DNA of 64,000 nt from Pseudomonas libanensis (GCF_001439685.1 NZ_JYLH01000011.1:162943-226942), one strand, 5' to 3'. Shown: positions 28,458 through 36,988, numbered from the stretch's first letter. The notes: generated by a model from the sequence alone, not told the origin. Numbers and translations: made by a program.

Positions 28458-29480
28458 ATGAAAGATTTACTCTGGCTTGCACCGTGCGTTGCAATCCTGG
28501 CACTCGTTCTTACATGGTGTTTGCGCTACTACGCTTTGACCCGCAGTTTGATCGACATTCCGAATGCGCGTAGTTCTCATTCTGTGCCTACCCCGAGAGG
28601 CGGAGGGGTGGCCATCGTTGTTGGATTCCTGGTTGCTTTGCCGTTGTTGTGGGCAGGTAACCAAATCACGTTATCGGTGATGTGGGCGCTACTGGGCGCG
28701 GGGGCGGTAACTGCACTGCTTGGGTTTCTCGACGACCATGGGCATATTGCTGCTAGATGGCGTTTGCTGGGACATTTCAGCGCCGCCGCCTGGGCGCTTT
28801 TTTGGCTCAATGGTCTTGCGCCGGTCAGCTTCGTGGGAGGCAGTATCGACCTCGGGCCAATAGGACATGTCCTCGCGGTTTTTTATCTGGTGTGGATGCT
28901 CAATCTCTACAACTTCATGGACGGAATTGACGGACTCGCAAGCGTGGAGGCCGTTTGTGCATGCCTAGGAGCCTGCCTGGTCTACTGGTTGGCAGGCTAT
29001 CAAGACCTTATCTGGTTGCCGCTGATCCTGAGCATGGCGGTTATCGGATTCTTGTACTGGAATTTTCCTCCGGCAAAGATATTCATGGGGGATGCTGGGA
29101 GTGGCTTTCTGGGTATTATCATTGGCCTGCTATCGCTGCACGCGGCCTGGCACTCTGCGGTTTTACTTTGGGTATGGCTGATTTTGCTCGGCGTCTTTAT
29201 TGTCGACGCGACATTTACATTGGCCCGACGGCTTGCTCGTGGAGACAAGGTATACGAGGCCCATCGTAGCCACGCTTATCAATTTGCCTCGCGCCAAGTT
29301 GGGGCACACTTGCCGGTCACCCTGTCGGTATTGATGATTAACCTACTCTGGTTGCTGCCTATAGCGCTTTGCGTAGCACTGCTGGGGCTCAATGGTCCGT
29401 TAGGTTTGTTAATCGCCTATGCACCACTGATACTGCTGGCGCTAAAGTACCGCGCAGGCGCGTTGGAAAAAAACGCTTAG
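28458..29480 (+). CDS. wbpL: Undecaprenyl-phosphate sugar-1-phosphate transferase (WbpL-like)
   Basis: Polytopic MraY/WecA-family enzyme of 340 residues with about ten membrane helices; it starts O-unit assembly by moving HexNAc-1-P (QuiNAc or FucNAc) to undecaprenyl phosphate. Diagnostic loops are RSSHSVPTPRGGGVAI near 45, the Asp pair in FLDDHGHIAARWRLLGH near 93, NLYNFMDGIDGLAS near 150, FMGDAGSGFLG near 205, and the His-containing AHRSHAYQFASRQVG near 270. ATG 28458 has GGAG six bases upstream; an ATG 24 bases earlier is less well placed. In P. aeruginosa, WbpL also initiates the common polysaccharide antigen, so loss would affect both LPS types. Confidence 0.9.
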   Translation: MKDLLWLAPCVAILALVLTWCLRYYALTRSLIDIPNARSSHSVPTPRGGGVAIVVGFLVALPLLWAGNQITLSVMWALLGAGAVTALLGFLDDHGHIAARWRLLGHFSAAAWALFWLNGLAPVSFVGGSIDLGPIGHVLAVFYLVWMLNLYNFMDGIDGLASVEAVCACLGACLVYWLAGYQDLIWLPLILSMAVIGFLYWNFPPAKIFMGDAGSGFLGIIIGLLSLHAAWHSAVLLWVWLILLGVFIVDATFTLARRLARGDKVYEAHRSHAYQFASRQVGAHLPVTLSVLMINLLWLLPIALCVALLGLNGPLGLLIAYAPLILLALKYRAGALEKNA

Positions 29481-29569
29481 TTTTAAGGTCGGCATTCGCG
29501 CAAAATGTTTTAATGATTGTTACAGAGTGAATGTTGCGTCAGGCGCTCCAAGAGGTGTTTAAAGGGTTT

Positions 29570-31564
29570 ATGGATACGATACGGACATATTTGCTGGGTC
29601 TTCCTCGCCGTAAGAAACGGATTCTGCAGGTGATGACCGACGTCGTCCTTGTGTGGCTGGCGCTATGGATGGCTTTCGTCGTTCGTTTGGGTATAGACGA
29701 AATGATCAATCCCTTCAGCGAGCATCGATGGTTGTTTCTCAGTGCACCTGTCGTAGCTATTCCGTTATTTATCCGCTTCGGGATGTACCGCGCTGTCATG
29801 CGCTACTTTGGTAATGATGCCTTGATAGCGATAATCAAGGCTGTAAGCCTCTCATCCCTGATCTTGGGGGTGGTCGTCTATTGGTACAGTAACCATCAGA
29901 ATGTGGTCCCGCGCTCCATTGTCTTCAATTATTGGTGGCTCAGCCTCATCATGGTGGGTGGATTGCGTTTAGCGATGCGCCAGTATTTCCTTGGCGACTG
30001 GTTTGCCGCTGCTCAGCATGTGCCTTTCACCAGTCGTGAAGATGGCTTGCCGCGCGTAGCAATATATGGCGCTGGTGCTGCCGGTAATCAATTGGTTGCG
30101 GCTTTGCGCATGGGGCGATTGATGCGTCCTGTGGCGTTCATTGATGACGATTCAAGTATCTCCGATCGAGTCATTTCCGGCCTGCAGGTTTATAAGCCTA
30201 AGAATATCCAGCGCATGATCGATTCCACCGGAGCTCAAGAAATACTGCTAGCGATACCGTCGTCTAATCGCGGGCGTCGGCGTGAAATACTGGGGTTTTT
30301 AGAGGGTTTTCCGCTCCATGTACGCAGTGTTCCGGGCTTCATGGACCTGGCCAGCGGACGAGTCAAAGTCGATGATATTCAGGAAGTCGATATTGCCGAT
30401 TTGCTGGGTCGCGATGCAGTACCCGCACAAGGTGAATTGCTCGAACATTGCATAAAGGGGCAATGCGTTCTCGTGACAGGTGCCGGCGGATCGATCGGCT
30501 CTGAGCTGTGCCGGCAAATACTTTCACTATGTCCTACAACGTTGCTGTTATTCGAGCATAGCGAGTACAACCTCTACAGCATTCTTTCTGAGCTGGAGCA
30601 GCGGATAACGCGAGAGTCTTTGCCCGTAAAATTACTGCCCATACTTGGCTCGGTGCGCAGCCAGTCAAAATTACTGGATGTTATGAGAACATGGCGAGTC
30701 AACACGGTTTACCATGCAGCAGCGTATAAACATGTACCGATGGTCGAACACAACATCGCCGAAGGCGTACTAAATAATGTGATCGGTACTTTGAATACTG
30801 CGCAAGCGGCGCTTCAATCTGGCGTGGCAAACTTTGTGCTTATCTCGACTGACAAGGCTGTTCGACCCACCAATGTCATGGGCAGCACCAAACGCCTAGC
30901 AGAACTCACGTTGCAGGCGCTCAGCCGTGAACCAGCGCTGGTGCTGTTTGGTGATAAATCAAACGTATCCCACGTCAACAAAACACGCTTCACCATGGTG
31001 CGCTTCGGAAATGTACTGGGCTCTTCAGGATCGGTTATCCCGTTGTTCCACAAGCAGATCAAATCCGGGGGGCCATTGACCGTGACCCATCCAAAGATCA
31101 CACGTTATTTCATGACCATTCCAGAGGCCGCACAGTTAGTGATCCAAGCGGGCTCTATGGGACTTGGGGGCGATGTGTTTGTGTTGGACATGGGTGAACC
31201 GGTGAGAATTGTTGAGCTAGCTGAGAAAATGATCCACCTCTCCGGGCTCAGTGTTCGTTCGGATAAGAACCCTCATGGAGATATATCTATTGAGTTTTCC
31301 GGTTTGCGTCCTGGCGAAAAGCTGTATGAAGAGTTGCTGATAGGGGATAACGTTGTTGCCACCCCGCATCCGATGATTATGAGCGCCAATGAAGATCACC
31401 TGCCTTGGGATGTACTCAAGGCTAAGCTGACCGAGTTGCTGGCAGCGGTAGATCAAGATGATTACAGTCAAGTGCGTAAATTACTCCGCGACACAGTCAG
31501 TGGCTACGCGCCAGACGGTGAAATTGTCGACTGGATTTACCAACAGCGTCGACTAGAGCCTTGA
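29570..31564 (+). CDS. wbpM: UDP-GlcNAc C4,C6-dehydratase WbpM
   Basis: Membrane-bound nucleotide-sugar dehydratase of 664 residues that supplies 4-keto-6-deoxy-HexNAc for QuiNAc/FucNAc synthesis. N-terminal half: about four membrane helices, then a CoA-binding-like Rossmann domain (IYGAGAAGNQLVAAL near 165). C-terminal half: catalytic SDR domain with VTGAGGSIGSELCRQI near 297 and the altered triad STDKAVRPTNVMGSTKR (Met in place of Tyr), typical of this dehydratase group. Start ATG 29570 matches the usual N-terminus (DTIRTYLLGLPRRKKR); ATG 29531 adds 13 residues. It ends the first O-antigen transcription unit, with a terminator just downstream. Confidence 0.93.
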   Translation: MDTIRTYLLGLPRRKKRILQVMTDVVLVWLALWMAFVVRLGIDEMINPFSEHRWLFLSAPVVAIPLFIRFGMYRAVMRYFGNDALIAIIKAVSLSSLILGVVVYWYSNHQNVVPRSIVFNYWWLSLIMVGGLRLAMRQYFLGDWFAAAQHVPFTSREDGLPRVAIYGAGAAGNQLVAALRMGRLMRPVAFIDDDSSISDRVISGLQVYKPKNIQRMIDSTGAQEILLAIPSSNRGRRREILGFLEGFPLHVRSVPGFMDLASGRVKVDDIQEVDIADLLGRDAVPAQGELLEHCIKGQCVLVTGAGGSIGSELCRQILSLCPTTLLLFEHSEYNLYSILSELEQRITRESLPVKLLPILGSVRSQSKLLDVMRTWRVNTVYHAAAYKHVPMVEHNIAEGVLNNVIGTLNTAQAALQSGVANFVLISTDKAVRPTNVMGSTKRLAELTLQALSREPALVLFGDKSNVSHVNKTRFTMVRFGNVLGSSGSVIPLFHKQIKSGGPLTVTHPKITRYFMTIPEAAQLVIQAGSMGLGGDVFVLDMGEPVRIVELAEKMIHLSGLSVRSDKNPHGDISIEFSGLRPGEKLYEELLIGDNVVATPHPMIMSANEDHLPWDVLKAKLTELLAAVDQDDYSQVRKLLRDTVSGYAPDGEIVDWIYQQRRLEP

Positions 31565-31591
31565 GCTGAAATACGAAATCAAGCTTGAACG

Positions 31592-31622
31592 AAAAGACCA
31601 GTCTCTGATTGGTCTTTTTTTT
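31592..31622 (+). terminator. Rho-independent terminator after wbpM
   Basis: AAAAGACCA pairs with TGGTCTTTT around a nine-base loop, followed by a T-run reaching 31622. It lies 28 bases after the wbpM stop and separates the first O-antigen operon from the beta-helix gene. Confidence 0.9.
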
Positions 31623-31704
31623 GCGCGCGAGGGTGGCTTTAAGCGTGCTGCTCAGGGATCTGGAGGGCGAGGGCTTGGGTGCCAGGGACTAGCTCATTTC
31701 TTGA

Positions 31705-31747
31705 GATATGCATAAATGCATTGATATTTAATGCGTTTATGCATATC
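31705..31747. promoter_or_regulatory. Long near-perfect inverted repeat upstream of the beta-helix gene
   Basis: GATATGCATAAATGCATT (31705-31722) and AATGCGTTTATGCATATC (31730-31747) are complementary at 17 of 18 positions, with a seven-base spacer. It is AT-rich, lies 160 bases before the beta-helix start, and no T-run follows. It could be a large operator for a dimeric or tetrameric regulator, or an mRNA hairpin. It differs entirely from the REP sequences elsewhere in the window. Confidence 0.6.
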
Positions 31748-31908
31748 ATGTCTGCAAGCCATTGGGATCGCTGGAATGGTAAAGAGCGATGCTAAGCGGT
31801 TAAGGCAAAATTATGCCGCTTGGTATTAAAAGGCCAGATTACGCGGTAATTGCGTCAACCTGGCTTGGAAATTGATAGCCCACTTGATTGGGCAATTTAG
31901 AGGTAACT

Positions 31909-33486
31909 ATGACTTCCAATAACGAAAATAGGGCTTCGCTGGATGATATCTCTGTCGAGGGGGTACGGGTGCAAGCAATGTTCAAGGCAGAGGCAGTACG
32001 CCGCAATGCCGGTATCCAAGGTTGGATCAAGCCAGGGCCAGCTAACCTATCTGAAGTTGGTGTGACGTCTGATATTCGCACCACAGCGGCTGAGGTAACG
32101 ATTAACTCTGAAGCGGCGGCTTCCGCACTGGCGTACAGCGGGACGGGCACTCAGTCAGACCCCTACATTATAAAAGATAAAGATATTACCTTCGCTAGTG
32201 GTAAGCCAGGCTTTGTTCTCAATGATCCATCGGCGACCTACCATGTGCGTTTTTATAATGTAATTGCATCGGGATCTTCCAATGGCTCGTCAATTATTAA
32301 TCTGGTTGGTTTCGGTACGCCGGTTGTATTTGAGCGTTGCAAGTTCCAGGGCGCTGACGGCGCTGCTGATGAGCTGCTTGCCTACCTCACTTCCGGGTCG
32401 CTGGAGATGTATGGCTGCGAGATCGCAGGTGTATCGAATTATTGTTTCTTTGGGGCCGGTACTGCAGGTAAGAGTGTCAAGCTGACGGACTGCATCGTGT
32501 CGGGTATTGCGAAGAACTCCTCAACCAATGGTGTTTTCTATGCTTACGGGGCGGGCGAGTTTAAGGTTGAAGTTGATCGTTGTGCATTTACATCCAGCCA
32601 TTTTCACTGGCATGTCGGTAACGGCTGGACGATCGAATACGTCGCTGTGCAGGATACCTTGATTTCCGGCTGTGCAGTTGGCATTGGTGATCTCAACTAT
32701 ATGAAGCCCGGCGGTAACATTTACAGCCAACTGCCTAATATGATCAAAAACAGCCACTTCAAAAATGTGCGCTTTACCTATACTCCGGGAGTAACGCAAA
32801 CTGCTGTGTACGGTAACGGCGCGGATAAATGCATATTTGAACATTGCGCGTTCGAAGGTAACGTCGCGGACCGTCGCCTTTTTGAATGGCGCCGGACGAC
32901 GGATGTAACGGTGTTGCAGTGCTTCTTTCAGAAAACCGAGGGTTCGGAAAGTGCAGGAAATGAAGTCTGCGAATTTTGGGAGACGTCTGGTCTGACAATC
33001 AAAGAGTGCTGGGTGGATGGCGCACCAGAAGACTGCTATGAGCTTGTCACGTCCTACGGTAACAACAAATTCATTGACAACGTTGGCGATAATGTAACGG
33101 GTCAACTAGTGGATATTTTTGGCGTCGGCAGCTATGACGTCGAAATTGACGGCGTTTACGGTGATTGTGGAGACTCGGCCGTACTGATCACGGATGTTGA
33201 CTACGTACGCGTTAAAAACGTATTCGTTGAACAGACGGGTGATTGGTCGCTGGGGTCTGTGGTACTCGAGCGACGCAATGCTGCGCCGGGTGTTTCTCCA
33301 AAAGGCTGCGTCATTATGGGCTTTCTGTCGTTGCCTTCCGTATCGAGTCAAGGTCAACCTTTTGCTGTAGATACCACCCAGGCGGTTGAACCAGGAGGTA
33401 TTGGTGAAAATTTTGCAGCGTGGTGGCAGGACGGTGAGCTGAAGTTTTACGGCTCTCAAGCACTGTCAGGGATGACATTGAAATAG
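31909..33486 (+). CDS. Right-handed parallel beta-helix protein, function unknown
   Basis: A 525-residue protein. After about 65 residues rich in Ala/Glu/Ser comes YSGTGTQSDPYIIKDKD, the usual entry of pectate-lyase-like beta-helices. From there to about 480 runs a series of short strand repeats of 20-25 residues (VFERCKF, LEMYGCEI, VKLTDCIV, VEVDRCAF, CIFEHCAF, VTVLQCFF, LTIKECWV, YVRVKNVFV) with Cys or hydrophobic ladders. No Sec signal, lipobox, membrane helix or RTX repeats are visible. The fold is shared by polysaccharide lyases, epimerases and phage tailspikes; no catalytic set can be assigned. It is a lone gene between two terminators inside the O-antigen locus, with AGAGG five bases before the ATG, so action on the polysaccharide is a reasonable guess only. 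Confidence 0.8.
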   Translation: MTSNNENRASLDDISVEGVRVQAMFKAEAVRRNAGIQGWIKPGPANLSEVGVTSDIRTTAAEVTINSEAAASALAYSGTGTQSDPYIIKDKDITFASGKPGFVLNDPSATYHVRFYNVIASGSSNGSSIINLVGFGTPVVFERCKFQGADGAADELLAYLTSGSLEMYGCEIAGVSNYCFFGAGTAGKSVKLTDCIVSGIAKNSSTNGVFYAYGAGEFKVEVDRCAFTSSHFHWHVGNGWTIEYVAVQDTLISGCAVGIGDLNYMKPGGNIYSQLPNMIKNSHFKNVRFTYTPGVTQTAVYGNGADKCIFEHCAFEGNVADRRLFEWRRTTDVTVLQCFFQKTEGSESAGNEVCEFWETSGLTIKECWVDGAPEDCYELVTSYGNNKFIDNVGDNVTGQLVDIFGVGSYDVEIDGVYGDCGDSAVLITDVDYVRVKNVFVEQTGDWSLGSVVLERRNAAPGVSPKGCVIMGFLSLPSVSSQGQPFAVDTTQAVEPGGIGENFAAWWQDGELKFYGSQALSGMTLK

Positions 33487-33492
33487 AAATAG

Positions 33493-33515
33493 AACCCGCT
33501 ACGGCGGGTTTTTTT
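33493..33515 (+). terminator. Rho-independent terminator of the beta-helix gene
   Basis: AACCCGC, loop TACG, GCGGGTT, then a run of seven T. It starts six bases after the stop codon. Confidence 0.93.
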
Positions 33516-34063
33516 GTGTCTGTTCAATGCTTCTTCGCAGCCGTAGGGCGGACACCTGCAAGAGGAGCATTGCCTTGAGCAGCCCCCGCAGTAAAGCGAA
33601 TCGTCGGCGTTCAGGATTGGGGCATAAGAAAGTGCTCCAGCCAGGGATGTCTTGCTGTCATCCAAGTGATAGAATCGCTGTCCAAAAAAGTAATCTCAGT
33701 CTTTTACCCGCTATCTGTATGTTCAGCAAGGAAGCTTGGTCTTTCCAGGCTAGAGCGAGGGCTCCAAGCAGGGGGCGGCGAAGGGGCTGCATTAGTGCTT
33801 TCAGGTTTTCTGCACGTTGGCCAGTGGATGAGGTCTGAGCCTCCCGGTAGCCTATGGTTCTTGCCGAGGCAGGACGGTCATGATCGAATAGATCTACGAC
33901 CGACAGGGCGCTGATGATGACTTGTCTGGCAATAAGCATATTCGACTGCAGAGCTTGACCGGCAAGCAATAGGTCAATCAGTAGAAGTAACGTAAAGCTT
34001 AGCGCGGCGTTGGACCTGAAGTACGTGTACTACGTTATCACTGATATGGCATGGAGGGGCAGC
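33516..34063. other. Gap without a credible gene, possible decayed sequence
   Basis: About 550 bases. Short frames exist on both strands (the longest on the reverse strand, 33658-33969) but none has a ribosome-binding site, recognisable motif or composition like its neighbours. GC is higher than in the AT-rich operon downstream. It must hold the promoter of the fdtA operon. It could be a remnant of an exchanged segment. Confidence 0.45.
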
Positions 34064-34465
34064 GTGAGTCTAGTTAAGTGGATTGAATTTCAAAAACTTG
34101 GTGACCACCGAGGTAGCTTGGTTTCTATTGAACAAGGGAAGTTGATCCCTTTCGAAATTAAGCGGGTCTACTATATTTACCATACCGGCGAAGGTGTCAG
34201 TCGTGGCTTCCACGCGCACCATAATCTTAAGCAAGTAGCAATTTGCATGGCTGGTCAGTGCAGGATGGTACTGGACGATGGCCGTAGCAGGGAAGAAGTT
34301 GTCCTCGATTGCCCCACCAAGGGGATTTTAATTGAGGGTCTTACTTGGCGAGAAATGCACGATTTTAGCGAAAATTGCGTACTTCTGGTTCTCGCTAGTG
34401 AGCCTTATGAAGAAAGTGATTATATTAGAGATTATACAGAATTTTGTAAGTTGATAAGTGAATAA
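34064..34465 (+). CDS. FdtA/QdtA-family sugar 3,4-ketoisomerase (WxcM-like cupin)
   Basis: A 133-residue cupin. FdtA and QdtA convert dTDP-4-keto-6-deoxyglucose to the 3-keto isomer, the precursor of 3-amino-3,6-dideoxy sugars. Family marks: GDHRGSLVSIE near residue 13, the catalytic His pair in RGFHAHHNLKQV near 48-53, and LDCPTKGILIEGLTWREMHDFS near 85-105. The start is GTG 34064 with GGAGGGG upstream; an in-frame start 18 codons earlier lacks a site and homology. It heads the second operon (GNAT, FemAB-like, DegT). Galacto (Fuc3N) or gluco (Qui3N) outcome cannot be told from sequence. RmlA/RmlB, needed for the substrate, are not in the window. Confidence 0.85.
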   Translation: MSLVKWIEFQKLGDHRGSLVSIEQGKLIPFEIKRVYYIYHTGEGVSRGFHAHHNLKQVAICMAGQCRMVLDDGRSREEVVLDCPTKGILIEGLTWREMHDFSENCVLLVLASEPYEESDYIRDYTEFCKLISE

Positions 34466-34934
34466 GGCCATGATCAAATTGGTCGCTTATAATGAAGAGT
34501 ATCTCGCTTTAAGCGGGAAGTGGCTTCGTGATCCTGAAATTAAAGAGTTAACGCAAACGCCCAGCTTCACGGATGAACAGCAAATTGGTTTTTTCAATTC
34601 GCTGGTAGATAGGGATGACTATCGAATCTTCGGTTTAGAGTATTTCGGTCGAAAAGTGGGCGCAGCAGGTCTAAAGAACATTATCGATCAGCGTGCCGAG
34701 TACTGGGGTTATCTTGGCGAAAAAGAATTATGGGGGAAAGGTCTCGGTCAATCGATAATAACGGAGATCTTTGCCTTTGCGCTTTCCATCGGTGTGTCAT
34801 CCGTATTTCTCAAGGTTAGCCCTAATAATATTCGCGCGATAAAGCTTTATCAGAAAGTAGGGTTTGAAATGGCCGGTCATTTGGATGGGCTATGTGTAAT
34901 GGAAATCAATATAGGCAATAAGCCAGATGTATGA
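34458..34934 (+). CDS. GNAT-family N-acetyltransferase
   Basis: A 158-residue acetyltransferase of the RimJ/RimL-like type: acetyl-CoA loop region WGKGLGQSIITEIFAFAL near 96-113, then LKVSPNNIRAIKLYQKVGFEMAGHL, the classic N-(x)-R-A-(x)-K-x-Y-x-K-x-G-F segment. Between a ketoisomerase and an aminotransferase for 3-amino sugars, it is the first candidate to acylate the amino group, a step usually done by a left-handed beta-helix enzyme (FdtC/QdtC) that is absent here. The GTG start overlaps the upstream gene by eight bases; ATG 34470 is an equally possible start. Confidence 0.85.
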   Translation: MNKAMIKLVAYNEEYLALSGKWLRDPEIKELTQTPSFTDEQQIGFFNSLVDRDDYRIFGLEYFGRKVGAAGLKNIIDQRAEYWGYLGEKELWGKGLGQSIITEIFAFALSIGVSSVFLKVSPNNIRAIKLYQKVGFEMAGHLDGLCVMEINIGNKPDV

Positions 34935-35859
34935 ACTGAAGAGATACGATGCCTCTCTGAGTAAAGATTGGGATTACGTAGTTGAGCATTCAAAGAATGG
35001 TAACTTTATCCACTTGACTCAGTACTTTCGCTATCATGAAGCTCGTTTCAATGATGTGTCGGTGTTGATCTATAAGAAAAATCGTGTGGTTGCGATTTTT
35101 CCAGCAAATATTATTGATACGACGATTTTCAGTCACTCTGGCCTGACCTACGCCGGTATTATTTTTCTGAAAGATGTTGGTTGCAAAGCAATGCTGGATA
35201 TATTTGAAGCATTAAAGGCACACTATAAAGATCTCGGTGCCGTGGATCTGGTGTACAAGTGCATCCCCTCTGTATTTACGCGCTATCCCGCAGAAGAGGA
35301 TCTTTACGCGTTGTTCAGGAATAATGCGAAGTTGTTTCGTCGTGATGTTTCGTCAGTGATAGAGATTGCTCGGGCGCCTAAGCTCTCTGACTCTAGAAAG
35401 TGTGTCATAAAGAAAGCCGAGAAAAATGCTGTTACGTTCAGTTCTTCGGTAAGCACTGCCGATTTTCATGTGCTGCTGTCTAAAATATTGGAACGCTTCG
35501 ACTCTAAGCCTGTTCATTCGCTGTCCGAAATTGAACTTTTAATGTCACGCTTCCCAGAGAATATAAAGGTCTTTGGTGCTGTGCTGGAAGGTCAACTGTT
35601 GGCTGCTGCGATGGTTTTTGATTTTGGACACATCGTGCATACGCAATATTTGGCAGCCAGTGATGCGGGCAGGCAAGTAGGTGCTTTGGATTTTGTTTTG
35701 AATAATTTAATCAGCGATGTGTACGGTAACCGACAATATTTTAGCTTCGGTATTTCTACGGAAGATGGCGGCCAGGTGCTCAATGAAGGGCTTGTTTCGC
35801 AAAAAGAAGGTTTTGGTGCGCGAGCCGTTGTGCATGATTTCTACCGAATGGAGTTATAA
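34927..35859 (+). CDS. GNAT/FemAB-like acyltransferase, function unknown
   Basis: A 310-residue protein with the double-GNAT (FemAB-like) pattern: N-terminal half with NGNFIHLTQYFRYHEARF and VAIFPANI, C-terminal half with FGAVLEGQLLAAAMVFDFGHIVHTQYLAA and FSFGISTEDGGQVLNEGLVSQKEGFGARAV, which resemble the acceptor/acyl-donor regions of FemAB-related acyltransferases seen in polysaccharide clusters. It overlaps the GNAT gene by eight bases, and the aminotransferase gene follows at once. It may attach an amino-acyl or other acyl group to the amino sugar. FemX-type enzymes use aminoacyl-tRNA; that is only an analogy here. Confidence 0.7.
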   Translation: MYELKRYDASLSKDWDYVVEHSKNGNFIHLTQYFRYHEARFNDVSVLIYKKNRVVAIFPANIIDTTIFSHSGLTYAGIIFLKDVGCKAMLDIFEALKAHYKDLGAVDLVYKCIPSVFTRYPAEEDLYALFRNNAKLFRRDVSSVIEIARAPKLSDSRKCVIKKAEKNAVTFSSSVSTADFHVLLSKILERFDSKPVHSLSEIELLMSRFPENIKVFGAVLEGQLLAAAMVFDFGHIVHTQYLAASDAGRQVGALDFVLNNLISDVYGNRQYFSFGISTEDGGQVLNEGLVSQKEGFGARAVVHDFYRMEL

Positions 35860-36987
35860 ATGATCAGTTTTCTCGATTTGAAGTCTGTGAATTCCGAAAT
35901 GAGTGGGGAGCTACTCGCGGCTTGTAAGCGAGTTATCGACTCCGGCTGGTACATTGCCGGTAACGAGTTGCGAGACTTCGAGTCGGCCTTTGCGGAATAC
36001 TGTGGTACTAAATATTGTGTTGGGGTAGCAAACGGTCTCGATGCACTGATCCTGACCCTGCGCGCGTGGAAAGAGCTGGGTAAGCTGAAAGAGGGTGATG
36101 AAGTCCTTGTCCCGGCTAATACCTATATTGCTAGTATTTTGGCTATTACAGAAAATCGTCTAGTTCCGGTATTGGTTGAACCGAACCCTCAGACATTCAA
36201 CCTATGCCCCGAGCATATTTTGAAGTCTATTACACCAAAAACCAAAGCGATTATTGCCGTTCATTTATATGGACAGCTGGCTGATATGCCGGCGATTCTT
36301 ACCATTGCCCAAGAGCATGATTTATTGCTCCTTGAAGACTCTGCACAAGCTCATGGTGCGAGTATTCAAGGGCGCAAGGCTGGAAATTGGGGTAATGCAT
36401 CGGGTTTCAGCTTCTATCCTGGGAAGAACCTGGGAGCGCTTGGTGATGGTGGTGCGGTTACCAGCAATGATGCTGAACTGGTAGACACGTTACGAGCTTT
36501 ACGCAATTACGGTTCTCATGAACGTTATAAAAATTTGTATCAGGGCGTTAACAGTCGGTTGGATGAAATACAGGCGGCGATGCTAGGCGTGAAACTCCGC
36601 TATCTTGATCAGCACACGCAACAACGTAAGGCCATTGCAAATACTTATTTGAAGAATATTAAGAACCCTCATATTGAATTGCCGTTATCGGCGTCTGTCG
36701 ATGCTGAGGTTTTCGATTCGCATGTCTGGCATTTATTCGTCATTCGGAGTAATAAGCGTGATGAGCTGCAGCAGCATTTGACCGCGTGTGGTGTGCAGAC
36801 CTTAATTCACTATCCTATTCCGCCACACAAACAGAGCGCTTACCCTCAGTTGAATGAGAAAAGTTTTCCGGTCTCTGAGTTGATTCATCAGCAGGTCCTG
36901 AGCCTGCCTATCGGCCCGACAATGACAATGGCTGACGTCAACGCTGTTATCAAAGCGTGTAATAGCTTTTCCTTCAGCGATCGATGA
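35860..36987 (+). CDS. DegT/DnrJ/EryC1/StrS-family sugar aminotransferase (FdtB/QdtB-like)
   Basis: PLP enzyme of 375 residues that transaminates a keto-sugar nucleotide. The N-terminal VKSVNSEM...VIDSGWYIAGNELRDFESAFAEYCGTKYCVGVANGLDAL is characteristic, the PLP Lys lies in FSFYPGKNLGALGDGGAV near residue 188, and LRNYGSHERYKN with NSRLDEIQAAML follows. With the ketoisomerase in the same operon, it should make the 3-amino-3,6-dideoxyhexose (dTDP-Fuc3N or Qui3N). The ATG follows the preceding stop directly. Wzx starts two bases after it. Confidence 0.9.
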   Translation: MISFLDLKSVNSEMSGELLAACKRVIDSGWYIAGNELRDFESAFAEYCGTKYCVGVANGLDALILTLRAWKELGKLKEGDEVLVPANTYIASILAITENRLVPVLVEPNPQTFNLCPEHILKSITPKTKAIIAVHLYGQLADMPAILTIAQEHDLLLLEDSAQAHGASIQGRKAGNWGNASGFSFYPGKNLGALGDGGAVTSNDAELVDTLRALRNYGSHERYKNLYQGVNSRLDEIQAAMLGVKLRYLDQHTQQRKAIANTYLKNIKNPHIELPLSASVDAEVFDSHVWHLFVIRSNKRDELQQHLTACGVQTLIHYPIPPHKQSAYPQLNEKSFPVSELIHQQVLSLPIGPTMTMADVNAVIKACNSFSFSDR

Positions 36988-36988
36988 A

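Noticed and set aside
33658..33969. Possible 103-residue reverse-strand protein in the gap before the fdtA operon
   Set aside because: No recognisable motif, no ribosome-binding site, and no continuity with neighbours. Kept only as part of a possible decayed region.
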